Source of the DNA: Fagopyrum homotropicum
Lineage: Eukaryota; Streptophyta; Magnoliopsida; Caryophyllales; Polygonaceae
Direction of reading: 5' to 3'
DNA length: 64,000 nt
Assembly: GCA_033239125.1 (NCBI GenBank)
Contig: BSWB01000003.1
Location: 106,412,320-106,476,319, forward strand
Below, one piece after another: positions 1 to 11,913 of the stretch. The translations under genes were made by a program, and so were the position numbers. The notes beneath the pieces are model-generated. The model was not told the origin of the DNA. It saw only the letters and a list, made by a program, of their open reading frames with translations, and did not search any database. Positions within the stretch are counted from its first letter, which is position 1, and each line of letters begins with the position of its first letter.

Positions 1-811
1 TTGCCGTTTTGGATGGCGGAAAGAACTTAGTGAGGAATTCCGAAGAAAGATCCTCCCATGTTTCAAGCTTCCCACTTGGAAGAGCTTGATACCAAGACAA
101 TGCTTTCCCCTTCAAGGAGAAGAAATAAGGCTTGAGTTTGTAGCTGTTGGTAGTTGCGTTCTTAGGCTTCATTGTCTCCATCATAATCTCAAAGTTTTGT
201 AGATGTTGGTGTGGAGATTCAGCACTTGTTCCACCAAATTGGTTTTGGCGAACAATGGTAATAACTTGAGGGTTGAAGCTAAACACTTGTACATCATCAG
301 CATCAAAGTTCACACCTAAACGGCGTGGTTGCTGCGTTGGATCCATCCTTTGGCCAAGAGTTCTTGGCTCCTCATCCACACGTTCGACCCTCGTATTCCT
401 AGGTGGAACACGGCGATTTGCAGCTGGCTGTGGAAAAAATGGATTCACATTGATCGTGGGATCAATTTCCTCTACTGGTGGCATGGAGGAGTCGCTATCC
501 TCATTGGATGAGTTAGCTCTAACCGATCTTCCCGGTCTCCTCCTTTTCTTTTTCTCCTTGAGGTTGTTTATTTCCAGCCTCATTTGGAACATCATGTCCG
601 TTAGATCATCAACCTTCATTTGATGACGATCCGTTTCTTCTCTACGAGTCTTCTCACTCCATTGGAGTTGAGCTTCCTTTTCCGCTAACTCCGATTGGAG
701 ATCACGTTCTCCTTCTTCAGCCATTTTTATTTCCTTTCGCTTTCTCCTCAAAGTCCTCTCAAGCTCTTGATCAAGAGGTAAGAGGTCTTCGTTATTCCTC
801 GACCTGCGCAT
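1..811 (-). CDS. Athila-like gag, N-terminal part (partial at window edge)
   Basis: Structural capsid (gag) protein of element A, which packages element RNA into cytoplasmic particles. The frame opens at an ATG whose complement lies at 809-811, about 80 bp inside the primer site, and stays open to the window edge, about 270 codons. It has a charged N-terminal section (Arg/Lys/Glu rich), a linker ending in the motif TLGQRMDPTQ, then the start of the retrotransposon gag core (FSFNPQVI, NQFGGTSAESPHQH, LKGKALSWYQ). Element D reads the same protein but carries three stop codons in this part; A has none that I can see, so A is the better preserved copy here. The rest of the gene is outside the window. 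Confidence 0.85.
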   Translation of the reverse strand, partial: MRRSRNNEDLLPLDQELERTLRRKRKEIKMAEEGERDLQSELAEKEAQLQWSEKTRREETDRHQMKVDDLTDMMFQMRLEINNLKEKKKRRRPGRSVRANSSNEDSDSSMPPVEEIDPTINVNPFFPQPAANRRVPPRNTRVERVDEEPRTLGQRMDPTQQPRRLGVNFDADDVQVFSFNPQVITIVRQNQFGGTSAESPHQHLQNFEIMMETMKPKNATTNSYKLKPYFFSLKGKALSWYQALPSGKLETWEDLSSEFLTKFFPPSKTA

Positions 812-889
812 ACACTCGAAAAGATATCAAATAACAAGCGAGAAGCTCCCAAGCTTGACAACCGATAACCGAATTCGGCCTAGACCAAA

Positions 890-907
890 TCCCCGGCAAC
901 GGCGCCA
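890..907 (-). other. Primer binding site of element A (tRNA-Asp)
   Basis: On the minus strand this reads TGGCGCCGTTGCCGGGGA, complementary to the 3' end of plant tRNA-Asp. It starts six bases inside the LTR end at 914. An Asp primer is typical of Athila elements. Confidence 0.88.
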
Positions 908-913
908 AAAACT

Positions 914-2606
914 TGTTCGCCACTTAGCGTGCGTGCAAATAAGCTTTAATTTTAAAACCAGAAATCAAGCAAGCGAACCCGCAGTGTACGGATCGATATA
1001 GTTAAGCAAGAATTCCAGAGTATCGAACACAGGGATTTGGGGGGTTAAATCCAATTAAGAATTGTCAAGCAAGTAAATGTATGAGCTTTTGTAAATTATT
1101 GGGAAAACAACAATCCTAAAGATCCAGGAATCCAGCTGTGGCAATCGATTCAAGATATACTAAAGATATAAGGACAGAGTTGAGGTATGCAAAGGTATAC
1201 GAATGTAAGGCAATGTACGGTGAAGTTCCAAGACCTTATATGCTTCACCTAAAGACACTCTCTATAAAGGTTGTTGAGGCTTCAGTATAGAAAGGATCTA
1301 AAGACAAGAATTAATCTCAAATACCCAAACTTGTAATCCAAGGATCAAGACTAACTTAACCGATTAAGGTTGTGACACTCGAAATCGAGGTAGAGGTTGT
1401 TGAGGCTTCACTACCACCTAGAAAAGGCAAGCCAAGACTTAGTTAAAGCAAATCTTTAACTTTGGATTAAAGTAAAAGCAAGGTTCGTAACTGACGCAAA
1501 ATTACGGGTAGTTCTTGAGTTCCACGGCCGTGGAAGCTCAAGAACAGACCGTGGATTAGGTTTGTCGGTGATTCTCTCTAACTCTCAGGGTCCAATCTGT
1601 TTACGATCGATCTATCATCATCTAAGCCACAACTATCAACCCTTCACCTTAGAATTGCTAAAGGGTTTTAACCAACAACAATCATATTGATATCAAATTC
1701 AAGATTTAAAAGAATGAAAGATGAAAACTTCCGAAAACCTTCAATAACCTTCAAACCAATCTCAAATCCACAAATATCAATGATAATGCAACTCAGATTT
1801 GGAATGAACACAAACAAGTAACTATTCTAGATAAGAATGAAGAACGGGATGTCAATCCGTCTTCTAATCAAACCTAGGAACAAAGTATGAAATCTCCTTA
1901 CGAACAATCTTCCAAATCTTCACTCCTTCTCCAACTTTCCGTCAATCCGGAAATCTCAATAGAGTAAAGCGCAATCTCCCAACGGCGATCTAAGCGAAGG
2001 CGTAAACTAGGGTAAGCAGCGGTAGCGGTAGCGAAGGTGACGGAATCCTCTTCCTTCCGTCCTTATATAGGCCCAAATAAAATGCGTCTTCGGCCCATGT
2101 GCGTAGAAGATTGTGGCTTAAAATATTGTGTAAAAGATCGTCAAGATCACGGTCGTGGAAGGGTTCCACGCCCGTAATTTAGAGCGTGGAGTTGGATCAC
2201 GGTTTGTCACAACTCTCCACGGCCGTGTAAGTTATTGGAATGCACCACGCTCGTATTGTCAAGGTTCCACGGCCGTGGATTAGAGCGTGGACTCTAATAC
2301 GGTCGTACTTTAGAGCGTGGAATGTACATAGCTCGTAATTTCCTTTGTTTTTGTGTCATTCTTCATCCTAGCATCATCTTAGCTCCTAGTGATGTCCTCA
2401 ATCCTTGGACATGCTCAATCTATCTCCATTCTCTCTCAATCCGTTCGGTTTTAGCTCTTAATTGCCTACAATCAACACAAAGCTTCTATATCGACAAAAT
2501 AGATAAACTAACTCACAAATACTTCAATGCTTTATCAATGACTACCATTATGGATGGAATACACTTATAAAACGTGCATAAAATATCACAATATTTCATG
2601 CTAACA
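914..2606 (-). repeat. 5' LTR of element A (1693 bp)
   Basis: On the minus strand it begins TGTTAGCATG and ends GCGAACA, the same termini as the two LTRs of element D. It contains several copies of a GC-rich palindrome, CCACGGCCGTGG, exact at 1522-1533 and 2267-2278 and degenerate near 2150 and 2215. A short CGTACACTGCGGGTTCGC block near its 3' end is shared with the other Athila-like LTRs in the window. Confidence 0.92.
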
Positions 2607-2611
2607 CTAGT

Positions 2612-3398
2612 GACCTTTTAGATTGTAGGAAAAATGTGTAGTTTTCTAGTTTCTACCTAAACTCACGCTTAAGAGTTAGAATATGATATTTAGCCCCATG
2701 TAAGAGTTTAAGTATATATTACGAGATTTTTGGATGTTTTGGGACCAAGGGTAAAATGAGGGTCTTTTAGTAATTTACCTTAGGATAAGATTGTACATCT
2801 TAGAAGTTATACAATTCTAAGACTATGGGATGTATTTTGATCCACTTGCCCTTATGACAGGCAATTGAGTCCCAACAGTTGTGGACCGAGTTGAGATAAA
2901 GGGAATCGAGTTTTGATTTAGGTAAGTTCTTTGTGCTTACTTAGCTAGCTTCTTAATATGAGTGTGAATAATGATAGTGGTGTTTGAATGATGTGTTTAT
3001 AATCGTACTTATTATTAGTTATCGACCGACCTACATATTTGGCCTAAGAGTAACGGGCAGTGGCATTCTGCTCAGTTATCCCGAGGGCTATGGGATTTAT
3101 TAAGGGACTAGTCCATACTTGGTTTGTAGTGATGCTACCAGTGGTGGTATGCTAGACCTGCACCAGTTGGATAAGGAACGGAGGCGAGAAATCTTAAGAT
3201 TTCTCGTGATGAGTGGTTATGTTACCTTGGATGTGTTTGTGCTATCTTTATTCTATTTATATTTGGATTGTTAGCTAACGGTTATTTCGTGTTTTAGATT
3301 GTGTAGAGATCGACAGTTAGACAGAGATCCGGAAAAGATGGTCAGCCGGGTCCACGTACTCATTAGATGGGGATGGGGGAGTCTTCCATTCGGCATGC

Positions 3399-3452
<54 letters not shown>

Positions 3453-3629
3453 TTGTAAGGTTGTCATGTGTTGTTCATTCATACAAATATTGTTTGTTTT
3501 TTCAAAGAATGTAAATACATTTGTGCCATGTTGTAAGATCCTAGTAAAGTTGTTGTTAAACCAAGGACATGACCCATTGTGAGGTCCTAACCAGTAGCTC
3601 TCTGAGTTCTAAGAATTCAGGGTGTTACA
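2612..3629 (+). repeat. Chromovirus-type LTR fragment, 3' part
   Basis: Plus-strand LTR remnant ending GGGTGTTACA at 3629, the same end as the LTR at 32336-34329 read in its own orientation. Blocks near 2770-2960 also match 60300-60560 on the other strand (for example the GACCGAGTTGAGATAA block). Its 5' end is missing because element A inserted there. No coding sequence. Confidence 0.7.
3405..3449. repeat. (TA)n microsatellite
   Basis: About 22 uninterrupted TA units inside the LTR fragment. Confidence 0.95.
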
Positions 3630-6068
3630 AAAATGGAGTTATTCTCTGAGTTGTGGTTGAGCTTTTAGATTAACTTCGAGTGAGGTAAGTCCCTTGGACT
3701 TACTTAGCTTCATTCTGTATATTAGTTTGAGTGTTTTGGCTTGTTTGTGTTGATTATCATGTTATAACGGATAACCGGAATAGGATTCACCCTTTATAAC
3801 CTTAATTGGCCCAAGTGTATGATAATCGGGCGGTCACCACTTGTCTAGTTCTTCAAAGACTAGAATGTGTTGTTGCAACCCAGGCCCGTAGGTAACGGAT
3901 TGTACTGATATATTCCTATTGGTAGACGGAACCGGAGGCGAGTTTCGGGAGATTCTCGTGTGACAAAAGAAGTTGAATTAGCAATGGATAATTAATGAAC
4001 AATAATAACCGGTTGTGTGCAAGCATGTTATATGTTTACTTTACCTTATGTGTGTTTGTGCCTTTACGTTTTCTCTGATATCTAGAATGTTAGCTAACGG
4101 TTTATACCGATGTTGTAGATGTTTCTGATGACATGAATTATATACCATTATAATCATGCATATTGTAGAGGTTTACCTCGATTTACCTTGCATTTAGAGA
4201 GAATTTGTGTGCCTTTTAGGCTTTATTCATTTGTATTCCGAAAATAGAGGTCTACACGAGTTTTGATTGAATTGTAGGTAAATTCGGTGGATTTGGAAGC
4301 ATAAGTGGAGCAAGGAGCATCTAAAGCTATTAGGGAAGCTTAAGGAGTCTTAGAGGAATCACAAAGAGCAAAGAAGTTGTGTAAAAGAGTCACAAAAGGG
4401 AGGAAGGAAGCAAGCCAAAAGACGAGCATTCTCTGTTGAAGAAAATTGTGCCAATTTGCATATAAATCGGACGATTTTCCTTCATAAAAATCGAACGGTT
4501 TTCCTTGTAAATCGGCTAGCACGATTTTCCTACATTTTGGCCCACGAATAAAGACGAGTCAAAGCCCATCACTTTTGGACTTGAGAAGTGTTTTGTCAAG
4601 CGGCCCATTAGCAAGAAACTATACATTGGAACCATAGGAACGAAAATGGGGTTCCACAGCGGGAGATCTTTACACGTTTGAGAGAGATTGAAGATTCTTG
4701 GAAGGAGATTGAAGGGAAATAGCTGGGAAGTCAATCTTGATTATTATTGTGAGATTATTTGTTTCTCTTGCGATTCTTGTGGTTTGCGAACACATTATTG
4801 AGTAATTTGAGAGATACTTTGATTGGATTTGAATTTGGTTTACAGATTTGGAGATTATTGAGTTTAAATTCAAAGTTCGGGTTTTTTTGATTTATTCATT
4901 CAATCTCAATTTGATTTGATTCTAAAAATGTTTGGCTAAAACCTTTGTGATTCTTGGGAGAATAATTGATGATTGAGGCTTAGATGATGATGATAGACTG
5001 AACTCATTCAAACATTTGGACCCTGAGAGTTTAGATTTTAACTTTGCAACAAACAGAAAAATCGTGCTGATCTTGAGGAAAATCAGACGATTTAATCAAG
5101 ATCCGGTCGATTTATTCCCTTGACGATCTTTAATTGATTTATTCTTTAACCAAAGTTAATCCTTGCCTAAATCCCAACCTTGCTTTACCTTTTTAACCTC
5201 TATTTAAGTGTGTGAAGAGACTTCATCATTAATTCTACATTTAATAGATTAAGATTACAAGATTTGGGTAATAGAGAGACTCAACATCCTTTATTGAGGT
5301 TTAAGTGTACTTTCTATCTTTACCTTGGAGAGTCATATCCTGGGGTTTTGGGTAGTTAGTTTGAGTGTAATTCTTGTCCTTAGATCCTTTCTATATTGCA
5401 ACCTCAACAACCCTTATAGAGAGAATATTTGGATTAGACAAATAGATTTCGGAGCTTCACCGTACGATATCTACCTTTGAAACACATAACCTTGGCAGTA
5501 TAAACTCTGTCCTTTGATCTTTAGAAGTGTCTTGAATCGAAAGTCGCAGTCGGATACTTGAATCCTTGGAATCATTTCCCTCCTTTATTAATCACAAGAG
5601 CTTTTGCACTTTGTTAGATAACTGAAATTGATTTTATTTTCACCAAATCCCTGAGTTCGACTCTGGAATTTCTTGCCTTACTACAGCTGATCCGTACACT
5701 GCGGGTTCGCTTTGCTTTAAGTTCTAGATATAAATTTAAAACTAGTGACGCACACTTTTGAGCGAACAGTTCCAAAGGTTCAGGATGCTGTTGAGTGATC
5801 TTGATGGTGTGGACAGCCGGGGTTTCCGTACATTATAGGACGGGATCGGGTTTATGTTTTGTTGTTGCTTTCCCCTTTGTTTTGAACTCGGATGTGAGTC
5901 TTTTTACGCTTTCTTTTGTTTAAACCTTTGGTTTTATGTTGAGTTTTGGTTTTTATTCGTATGTGCCTTGTTGTAAGATTTGTTGTGTTGTTGCTACTTT
6001 GAGGGTCGGGACCCATTGTGAGGTCCTAGCCCGTAACGCTTCGAGTTCCTAGAACTTGGGGTGTTACA
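3630..6068 (+). repeat. Second chromovirus-type LTR copy, split by a solo LTR
   Basis: The outer parts (3630-4125 and 5774-6068) repeat the layout of 2612-3629: a GAGGTAAGTCCC..TTGGACTTACTTAGCT block, a GTTAGCTAACGGTT block, and the end ACTTGGGGTGTTACA at 6068. The two parts join across the nested LTR at 4126-5768. No clear TG start is visible at 3630, so this may be a truncated tandem copy. No coding sequence. Confidence 0.65.
4126..5768 (+). mobile_element. Solo Athila-like LTR (1643 bp)
   Basis: Starts TGATGACATGAATTATA and ends GAGCGAACA, flanked by GTTTC (4121-4125) and GTTCC (5769-5773), a 5-bp target duplication with one mismatch. The 3' part has the CCGTACACTGCGGGTTCGC block shared with the other Athila-like LTRs. 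No internal region follows, so this is a solo LTR, the usual product of recombination between two LTRs. It carries a palindrome of its own, AAATCGGACGATTT (4464-4477), with degenerate copies at about 4490-4535 and 5055-5115. Confidence 0.85.
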
Positions 6069-7440
6069 ATTTCTAGACGACTTCTAACCTTCGTAATTTT
6101 TGCTATAAAGGGTCCTTGTCCTTTTCTTTGTCTATTTTGATTAATTTTTTTTTGAGGGATTTCGGGTGTATTCGGTGAGGCAGTAATACGGAATTATTGG
6201 AGAGATTATTGTACTCAGATTATTTTGCCCCAAAAAAGTAATCAAATAAATATGAATTATCAAATTATCGGAGTTGATTATTTTCATTTTTTGGCATTAT
6301 CATATACACTTGGAACTTTCAAATACTTGCAACAATTCGAATGAAAGTGACAAGAATGTTTCTAGGTAAAATGGAACAAAGGAGATGAAAACATTTGTTC
6401 ATTCTCTAAAATCTCTTACTAAGTGTCTCAAATCTTCGGTTCCTATTAATTTACTTTTATATAAGTTGTTATATTTTCTCTAGTCAAGTTAAGGTCATTA
6501 TATATGTTGTTAAATAAATTGCGAACTTTGCATGTTGTACTGAATATATGCTTTCATAAGAGTGTGCATTTTATGTTTTAAGAGATTTTGTATATTCTTT
6601 GATAATGATCGTTCATATATACTTGTCCAATTTAGAGTAGACAACATAAGTCTTTGGCAATGCATTAAAATGTCTCTTTTTTTTTTTTTGTCAGTGTTAG
6701 GTTTGTTTTTGTTAAATTCTATATTTATATTAGCTCCGATGAGAATATTTGTCACAAATCTAGCACCAACTATGAGTTTAAGAACCAAAGTTATTAAAAA
6801 AAAACACTTAGACAAATGTGAATCATTTACAGTTTACTTGGAATGAAAATATTGAAGGTAAATACTAAAGTATCCATGCGAGAGCTAAGATTTCTTATCA
6901 TAACAAATCAATGGTTACTTTTAGTTAATTATGTGCGAATTGAGTGTCTACAAAGATTAGGACATCAATTATCAATTTATTTGGAGTAATGAGTTTGAAA
7001 TTTTAAGTTTTGAATGTAAATGCGTTGTAAGATTGTAACTTTGATTGCATACTTGATCTCTGACGGATTTGAGTCCTTGTACACATACATTTCTCTTTGC
7101 ATTCAATGATGACAAGAGTCCATTGTTGTCACTCTAGTGTTTTATTTTATATTTATGCAGTTGTTAATTGTTTAACTACTCAATCAAACAAATTTTGAAA
7201 ATAGCACAACATACAAAACCTTTAGAAACCTTATGTGGATACTGACCGTCTAACATTGATAAAACTATAACCAAAGCTAATCAGATTAACCTTCGATTTG
7301 TGCTACAACAATTTTTTAACTCTACTTGTACAATTTGGTGCACAACCGGTCACAAGTCCCGATAAAGGAGGAGGGAAATCTTGTTATGAGTTCTTGCAGT
7401 TATTGAGAATTTCATTTATTGTATACATTCATATTTTACC
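6069..7440. other. No gene recognised; flank of the hAT remnant
   Basis: AT-rich sequence between an LTR end and the recognisable hAT pseudogene. The open frames here are short and face each other on both strands at 6510-6846 without any family motif. It may include decayed 5' hAT sequence, but I see nothing I can assign. Confidence 0.5.
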
Positions 7441-8162
7441 CTCAAGATGGAGAAAACTGTGTTGTTAAAGTGTTATTTAGATTTGAATGAAGAAATTACA
7501 AAGGTTATTCTTGATGATGCTCCCAAACAGGTCATGCATATTGCACCATCAATCCAGAAAAGAGATTCTAGATATAAACTCCATCATAATTCGAAGTAGA
7601 ACTCGTGTAGAAATTGGAGATGCCAAATTTTGTTTCTTTGTTGTTGAATCACTTTAGGTATCTCACAAGGAGCAAATGGTCATTATTATAAGATTGTCGA
7701 TGAAGATGGGCTTGTTCAAGAAAGGTTTCATGAAATTTTTACAGTTGAGGACACTACTTAAGCTAATCTTAACAAACATATATGTGAGGTAGTTTCAAGA
7801 AACAATCTCCCTGTGCAAAATATCCGGTCTAGGTTATGATGGAGCCAACAATATGTGCGGTTAATTTCATGGACTGAAAACTTTTTTCCTTGAAGATTGC
7901 TCATATGCCTATTGTGTTCTTTGCTTTGCTCATCGATTACAATTAGTTGTAAATATGTGTTAGAGATGTACATGATATGCAATTGTTTTTTTAAATGTTA
8001 AGTTCCATTGTGGAGTTTTCTAACTCTTCATCAAAGTGTACACATCGATTAAAAGATATTATACGGTTTGTCGATGAAGAGGGTTAATAGGTTGATTTGT
8101 TTATTCTTAACACTTCATGTTTCCACTAAAACTACTGAACGCACATTTTCAACGATGAAAAT
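7441..8162 (+). pseudogene. hAT-superfamily transposase (ZMYM1/DUF4371 type), left half
   Basis: Decayed transposase of the plant TTF-type zinc-finger/hAT-dimerisation family. Recognisable blocks in order are DLNEEITKVILDDAPK (near 7480), a DUF4371-like stretch with AKFCFFVVES and DEDGLVQERFHEIF (7620-7740), GLGYDGANNM (near 7830), and YCVLCFAHRLQLVVN (near 7910). They lie in different frames with stops between, so the gene is dead. After about 8060 the sequence jumps to the C-terminal dimerisation domain (VSTKTTERTFSTM near 8120), so several hundred codons of the catalytic middle are missing. The copia element B then interrupts it at 8162. The frame resumes at 49737. Confidence 0.75.
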
Positions 8163-9558
8163 TAAAAACTCCACCTGAAGTATATACTTGAATATGTGAT
8201 GATGGAAGACTTAACACAAATAAAGTTGTTTTTATTCTAACAAAATATCGATTGTATGTCTAGTTTGCTTAGTTTATTTTGGTGTTTGTCTAAAATGTAA
8301 TTAGGCCTTGGAAAGCATTTCAAGGGATCAATAGAGTCCTTGAAATCAGATACAAGGAACAAGATAGGCCTTGAAACAAGAAACAAGGGACAAACACAGA
8401 GTTTGAAGAAGTCCAACACGGAGGCCTTGAAAGCCATTTCAAGGGATCAAGAGTCAAAGCCTTAAAACAAGTTTCAAAGGACAGAACGGTTGGAAGGAAT
8501 TCAAATCTCTACCAACCAAATCAACCAAGGATCAAAAGAAGATCTTCCAACATACACTCAACAAGAAGATCTCGACCTAGAGGATTCGGTTCAAATAGGA
8601 TCTCGCAAAGATCCTCAACAAAAGCGCAAGATTTCTTCTCAATAGATTTCGAACATCTTCATATAAAATCTCAACAAAATCTGAATATCTCGAGGCTCAA
8701 ACAGACAAAGATCTTCAACAACGTGATAAGATTACGGAGAAGAAGAATCAACGTGCTTTAAGGAGATGAAGAAGATAAAGAAGATCTACAACGGCTATCT
8801 CATCTCAACCAAGAATCATTTTCCATGGAGAAGAAGAAACTTCCACAATGGTCATCTTCACAACGGCTAGAAGACTTCTCCATCGAAGACTATAAATGAA
8901 GATGTCGATTGAAGAAGAAGAAACACAAGCTTACACAGAATTATCCAAAGTCTTCAAGCAATCTAAAGCATCTTCATTTGATCCAAGAATTTTTTTTCTT
9001 TCTCTCTTTCTTCAAAAGCTTTATCCCTTAGAGAGAGATAAACTTGAGATCTCCATTGGCATATCTAAAGAGTGTTATATATACTCAAGTATGTGTTACT
9101 CTGCGAAGTAACTAGGCTATTATAGCTAGGTTTAGAGTTGGAGCTAGAACGTAGCATTGGCTACAGTGAGAGAAGAAGGGGATTTCTTCTAGGATATATC
9201 TAGGACTCTTTGGAGCTGATAATAGATAGTTAGATCCTACGGCTATACCCTGGGATAGAGAGTAGGCTATTTAGAGCCAAACTTCGTAAACATATCCTCG
9301 TGTCGATCTTTTCAATTCCGCACCATATCTTGCTTTAGTGTGACTAACTTTGCTTTGCAGGTTTACAAAGTCAAGACCCTTGAAATCACTTTCAAAGCCC
9401 TTGAAATCAAAGTGTGTCACAAAGAGCTCAGATCGACATCAAGGCCTTTGAAATCAGTTTCAAAGCCTTGAGATATAGGTTTTGCGAAAAGTTCTTATAC
9501 TCTATTCAACCCCCTTCTAGAGTATTTTTATCCTTTATATTCATCTAACGGTTCTTCA
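8163..9558 (+). repeat. 5' LTR of element B (1396 bp)
   Basis: Matches the split 3' LTR, which totals 1379 bp once element D and one copy of its target duplication are removed. The first dinucleotide is TA here and TG in the 3' LTR (35148), a point change that helps date the element. The end is CTAACGGTTCTTCA, just before the primer site. The LTR carries many CAAGGCCTTGAAA-like motifs (8300-8450 and 9370-9470). Confidence 0.9.
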
Positions 9559-9560
9559 AT

Positions 9561-9572
9561 TGGTATCAGAGC
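9561..9572 (+). other. Primer binding site of element B (initiator tRNA-Met)
   Basis: TGGTATCAGAGC, two bases after the 5' LTR; complementary to the 3' end of plant initiator tRNA-Met, the usual Ty1/copia primer. Confidence 0.92.
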
Positions 9573-9614
9573 TAGACTCACGTATATTGATTTTAACCAT
9601 TAGTGAGACTAATC

Positions 9615-10137
9615 ATGAACTTTGTAGGTGATGGAGGATTTGCTCAAGGAAGATCCTCATCTCGACCACCACTCTTCTATGGAAAAAACTTTGCCCATTG
9701 GAGAGCACTAATGCGCATGTTCATTATTGATCAGGATATGGAACTATGGAGCATTATTCAAAATGGCCCTTAAATTCCAAATACCACAGTTGAAGGAGTC
9801 CAATTCGCAAAGAAGGAAGATGACTTCACACAAGCCGACTTGGATAGTGTTTCAAAGAACTACAAGGTCATGAACCTGCTATACTGTGGATTTGATGCAA
9901 ATGAATTCAATCGCATCTCACCATGCAAGAGTGCAAAAGAAATGTGGGACAAACTCATTGTCACATACAAAGGAACAAATCAAGTCAAGGAAACAAAATC
10001 AGCATCTTCCTCAAACAATATGAGCTATTCAAGATGAACCCAAATGAACCAGTCAAAAAAATGTTCACAAGATTTACTGAGATTGTGAACAACCTGGATT
10101 CAATTGGAAAGGTCTTCACAAACGAAGAGAAAGTAAG
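9615..10137 (+). pseudogene. Element B gag, N-terminal part
   Basis: Copia gag (UBN2-like capsid). The first ATG after the primer site gives MNFVGDGGFAQG, then PPLFYGKNFAHWRALMRMF, the usual start of copia gag. A TAA near 9772 and a frameshift near 9995 break it; the continuation uses the frame MNPNEPVKKMFTRFTEIVNN. The frame is then cut by a solo LTR at 10138 and resumes at 11914. A functional gag would form the virus-like particle; this copy cannot. Confidence 0.82.
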
Positions 10138-11908
10138 TGTTCGCTCCAAATGGTGTGTGCAAGCTTTAAATTTATAACCCTAGATGTATGCCTAAAACAA
10201 GGATGTGAACCCGCAGTGTACGGGTCAATCGTAGTAAAAGCAAGAATTCTGGGGTGTTGTTCTCAAGGACTTAGGTGAAACAAAACCAATATAGGTAGTC
10301 AATAACGCAACTAACCAAAAAAGCGATTAAAGCAATCAAAGATGATAATATAGTCAATTAAGGAAATATGCAAATTCTAGGGATTAAAGCATCTAGTTGT
10401 GGTTCCAACTCAAGATCTCAAGATAAGCGGACAAAGCTGAGGTTTTGCAAAGGGAAGGTATTACTAAAGTGGAATAGATCACCGGGTAAGTCTCGCTACT
10501 CACTAACTCCAAACCAAAGAACCTATTACCGGGTAAGTCTCAAGATACTAAGGAAAGGAACTATAATCTCAAACCAACAAACCAACTAAGGGAATAGAAT
10601 CAACCTTTACCGGGTAAGTCTCAGGCTAACTCACAAAGATGGGATGAAGGCACACTCAAACAACAATAAAGGATAAACCTTTATTACCTACACTTATGAT
10701 CTTGGGTAAACAAACTAAGGAATTACCGGGTAAGTCTCATCCTAGGCTTGTATTGAACCAGGAAAGGTGTAATAAGAATAGGATTTGGCAAACTCTAACA
10801 CTTAACTCTCAGTTTCGGATCAGAAAGGTCACCTCGGTCAGTCAAATTCCACCCCGTCCGAGATGTTCATCGACTGAACGAGATGTTCTAGGGTTAAGGA
10901 TAAAGACTCGAGCTTTCAGGGTCCTACTGGAATTTAAGATTATTCTATCATTGTTTTTCCCACAACCTTCAGCCAATCACCCTAGAACCGCACAAAGAAA
11001 TTAGCCACTCATCATCATGAAAGCAATAATCAAATATATGGGAAGAGAATGAATATTTGAACACAAAAACCTTAAGGACAAGGCTTCAATAACTGAATCA
11101 AATATCAAACAAATAAGCGTTCCTTGGATAACAAATCCAACAAGACAAATCAACAAGAAGGGAATCTAAGAAAGTCTTACAAAACCCTTCACAAAATCTA
11201 CAATAAGCTATGAACTTCCTTCCTTCAATCTTCAATCTTCCTTCCTTCAAAACCCTGGAGAAAATCCCTTAATTGCTGGATGCTATCAGCCCTCTAGGCA
11301 TGTATAAGCATGGTTGAACTTGTGGAAAATCCAACCCTTTATATAGGAAAATTATCTTCCAAAGATAAAATATCTTGAAAAGATATTATCCTAATAAAAT
11401 ATATCTTAATCTCTAAAATAGATCTCCAAAATATATAATCTTCCTTCCAGAAATCCAGCCCAAAAATATAAGATCTCTCCTTCCAAAAATAAAAGATCTC
11501 AGCCAAGAATAAACGATCTCGCCGCGTCAGGGTATTCGCCTCGGTTGAGACGCTCCTCGAAATCACCTCGGTCGAGATGGTACTGTAGCTGACCGAGGTG
11601 ACTCTAAACTGAATGTGAAATCTCTCAAATCTGGTCCAAAGTGAATCTTTAGTCCATTTCCATGCTTCTTGGATTCCTCCTTAAGCTCCTGAATGTAGCT
11701 CCTATGACTCCTTAGCTCCTTTAGCTCCATTTTGATGCAAAACGTGCCACTTTAGCTATGATTACAACGAAACTTGGTGTAGACCTCGATTCTCGCAAAG
11801 GTAGATGAAACGACAATATAATCACATAATATACATTCAAACATGCAGATTATTGAAGATAAAACGTCTAAACAAGTCCCAACATATAGACTATAATTCA
11901 TGCTATCA
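10138..11908 (-). mobile_element. Solo Athila-like LTR in B gag (1771 bp)
   Basis: Flanked by GTAAG at 10133-10137 and 11909-11913. On the minus strand it starts TGATAGCATGAATTATAG and ends GAGCGAACA, close to the solo LTR at 4126. It contains four copies of TTACCGGGTAAGTCTC or a close variant (10480-10494, 10526-10541, 10607-10622, 10723-10738), a motif also iterated in element C's LTRs. It also has CTCGGTCGAG-type palindromes (exact at 11567-11576; variants near 10831, 11540 and 11595). No gag or pol, so a solo LTR. Confidence 0.92.
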
Positions 11909-11913
11909 GTAAG

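Larger units (their letters stand above)
1..2606 (-). mobile_element. Athila-like Ty3/gypsy element A, 5' part, runs off left edge
   Basis: Read on the minus strand, the order is LTR (914-2606), tRNA-Asp primer site (890-907), then gag (811 to 1 and beyond). This is the 5' end of an Athila-type LTR retrotransposon. The LTR and gag match element D (35833-49037) closely along their length, so A and D are one family. The expected right-hand target duplication is CTAGT at 2607-2611; its partner lies outside the window. The flanking DNA at 2612 onward is an older chromovirus-type LTR, so A inserted into it. Confidence 0.93.

Noticed and set aside
3299..3582. Frames containing (IY)n repeats
   Set aside because: Translation of the TA microsatellite.
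10480..10738. Regularly repeated TTACCGGGTAAGTCTC units, considered as a CRISPR-like array
   Set aside because: Only four units, unequal spacing, plant nuclear context, and the same units occur in element C's LTRs.
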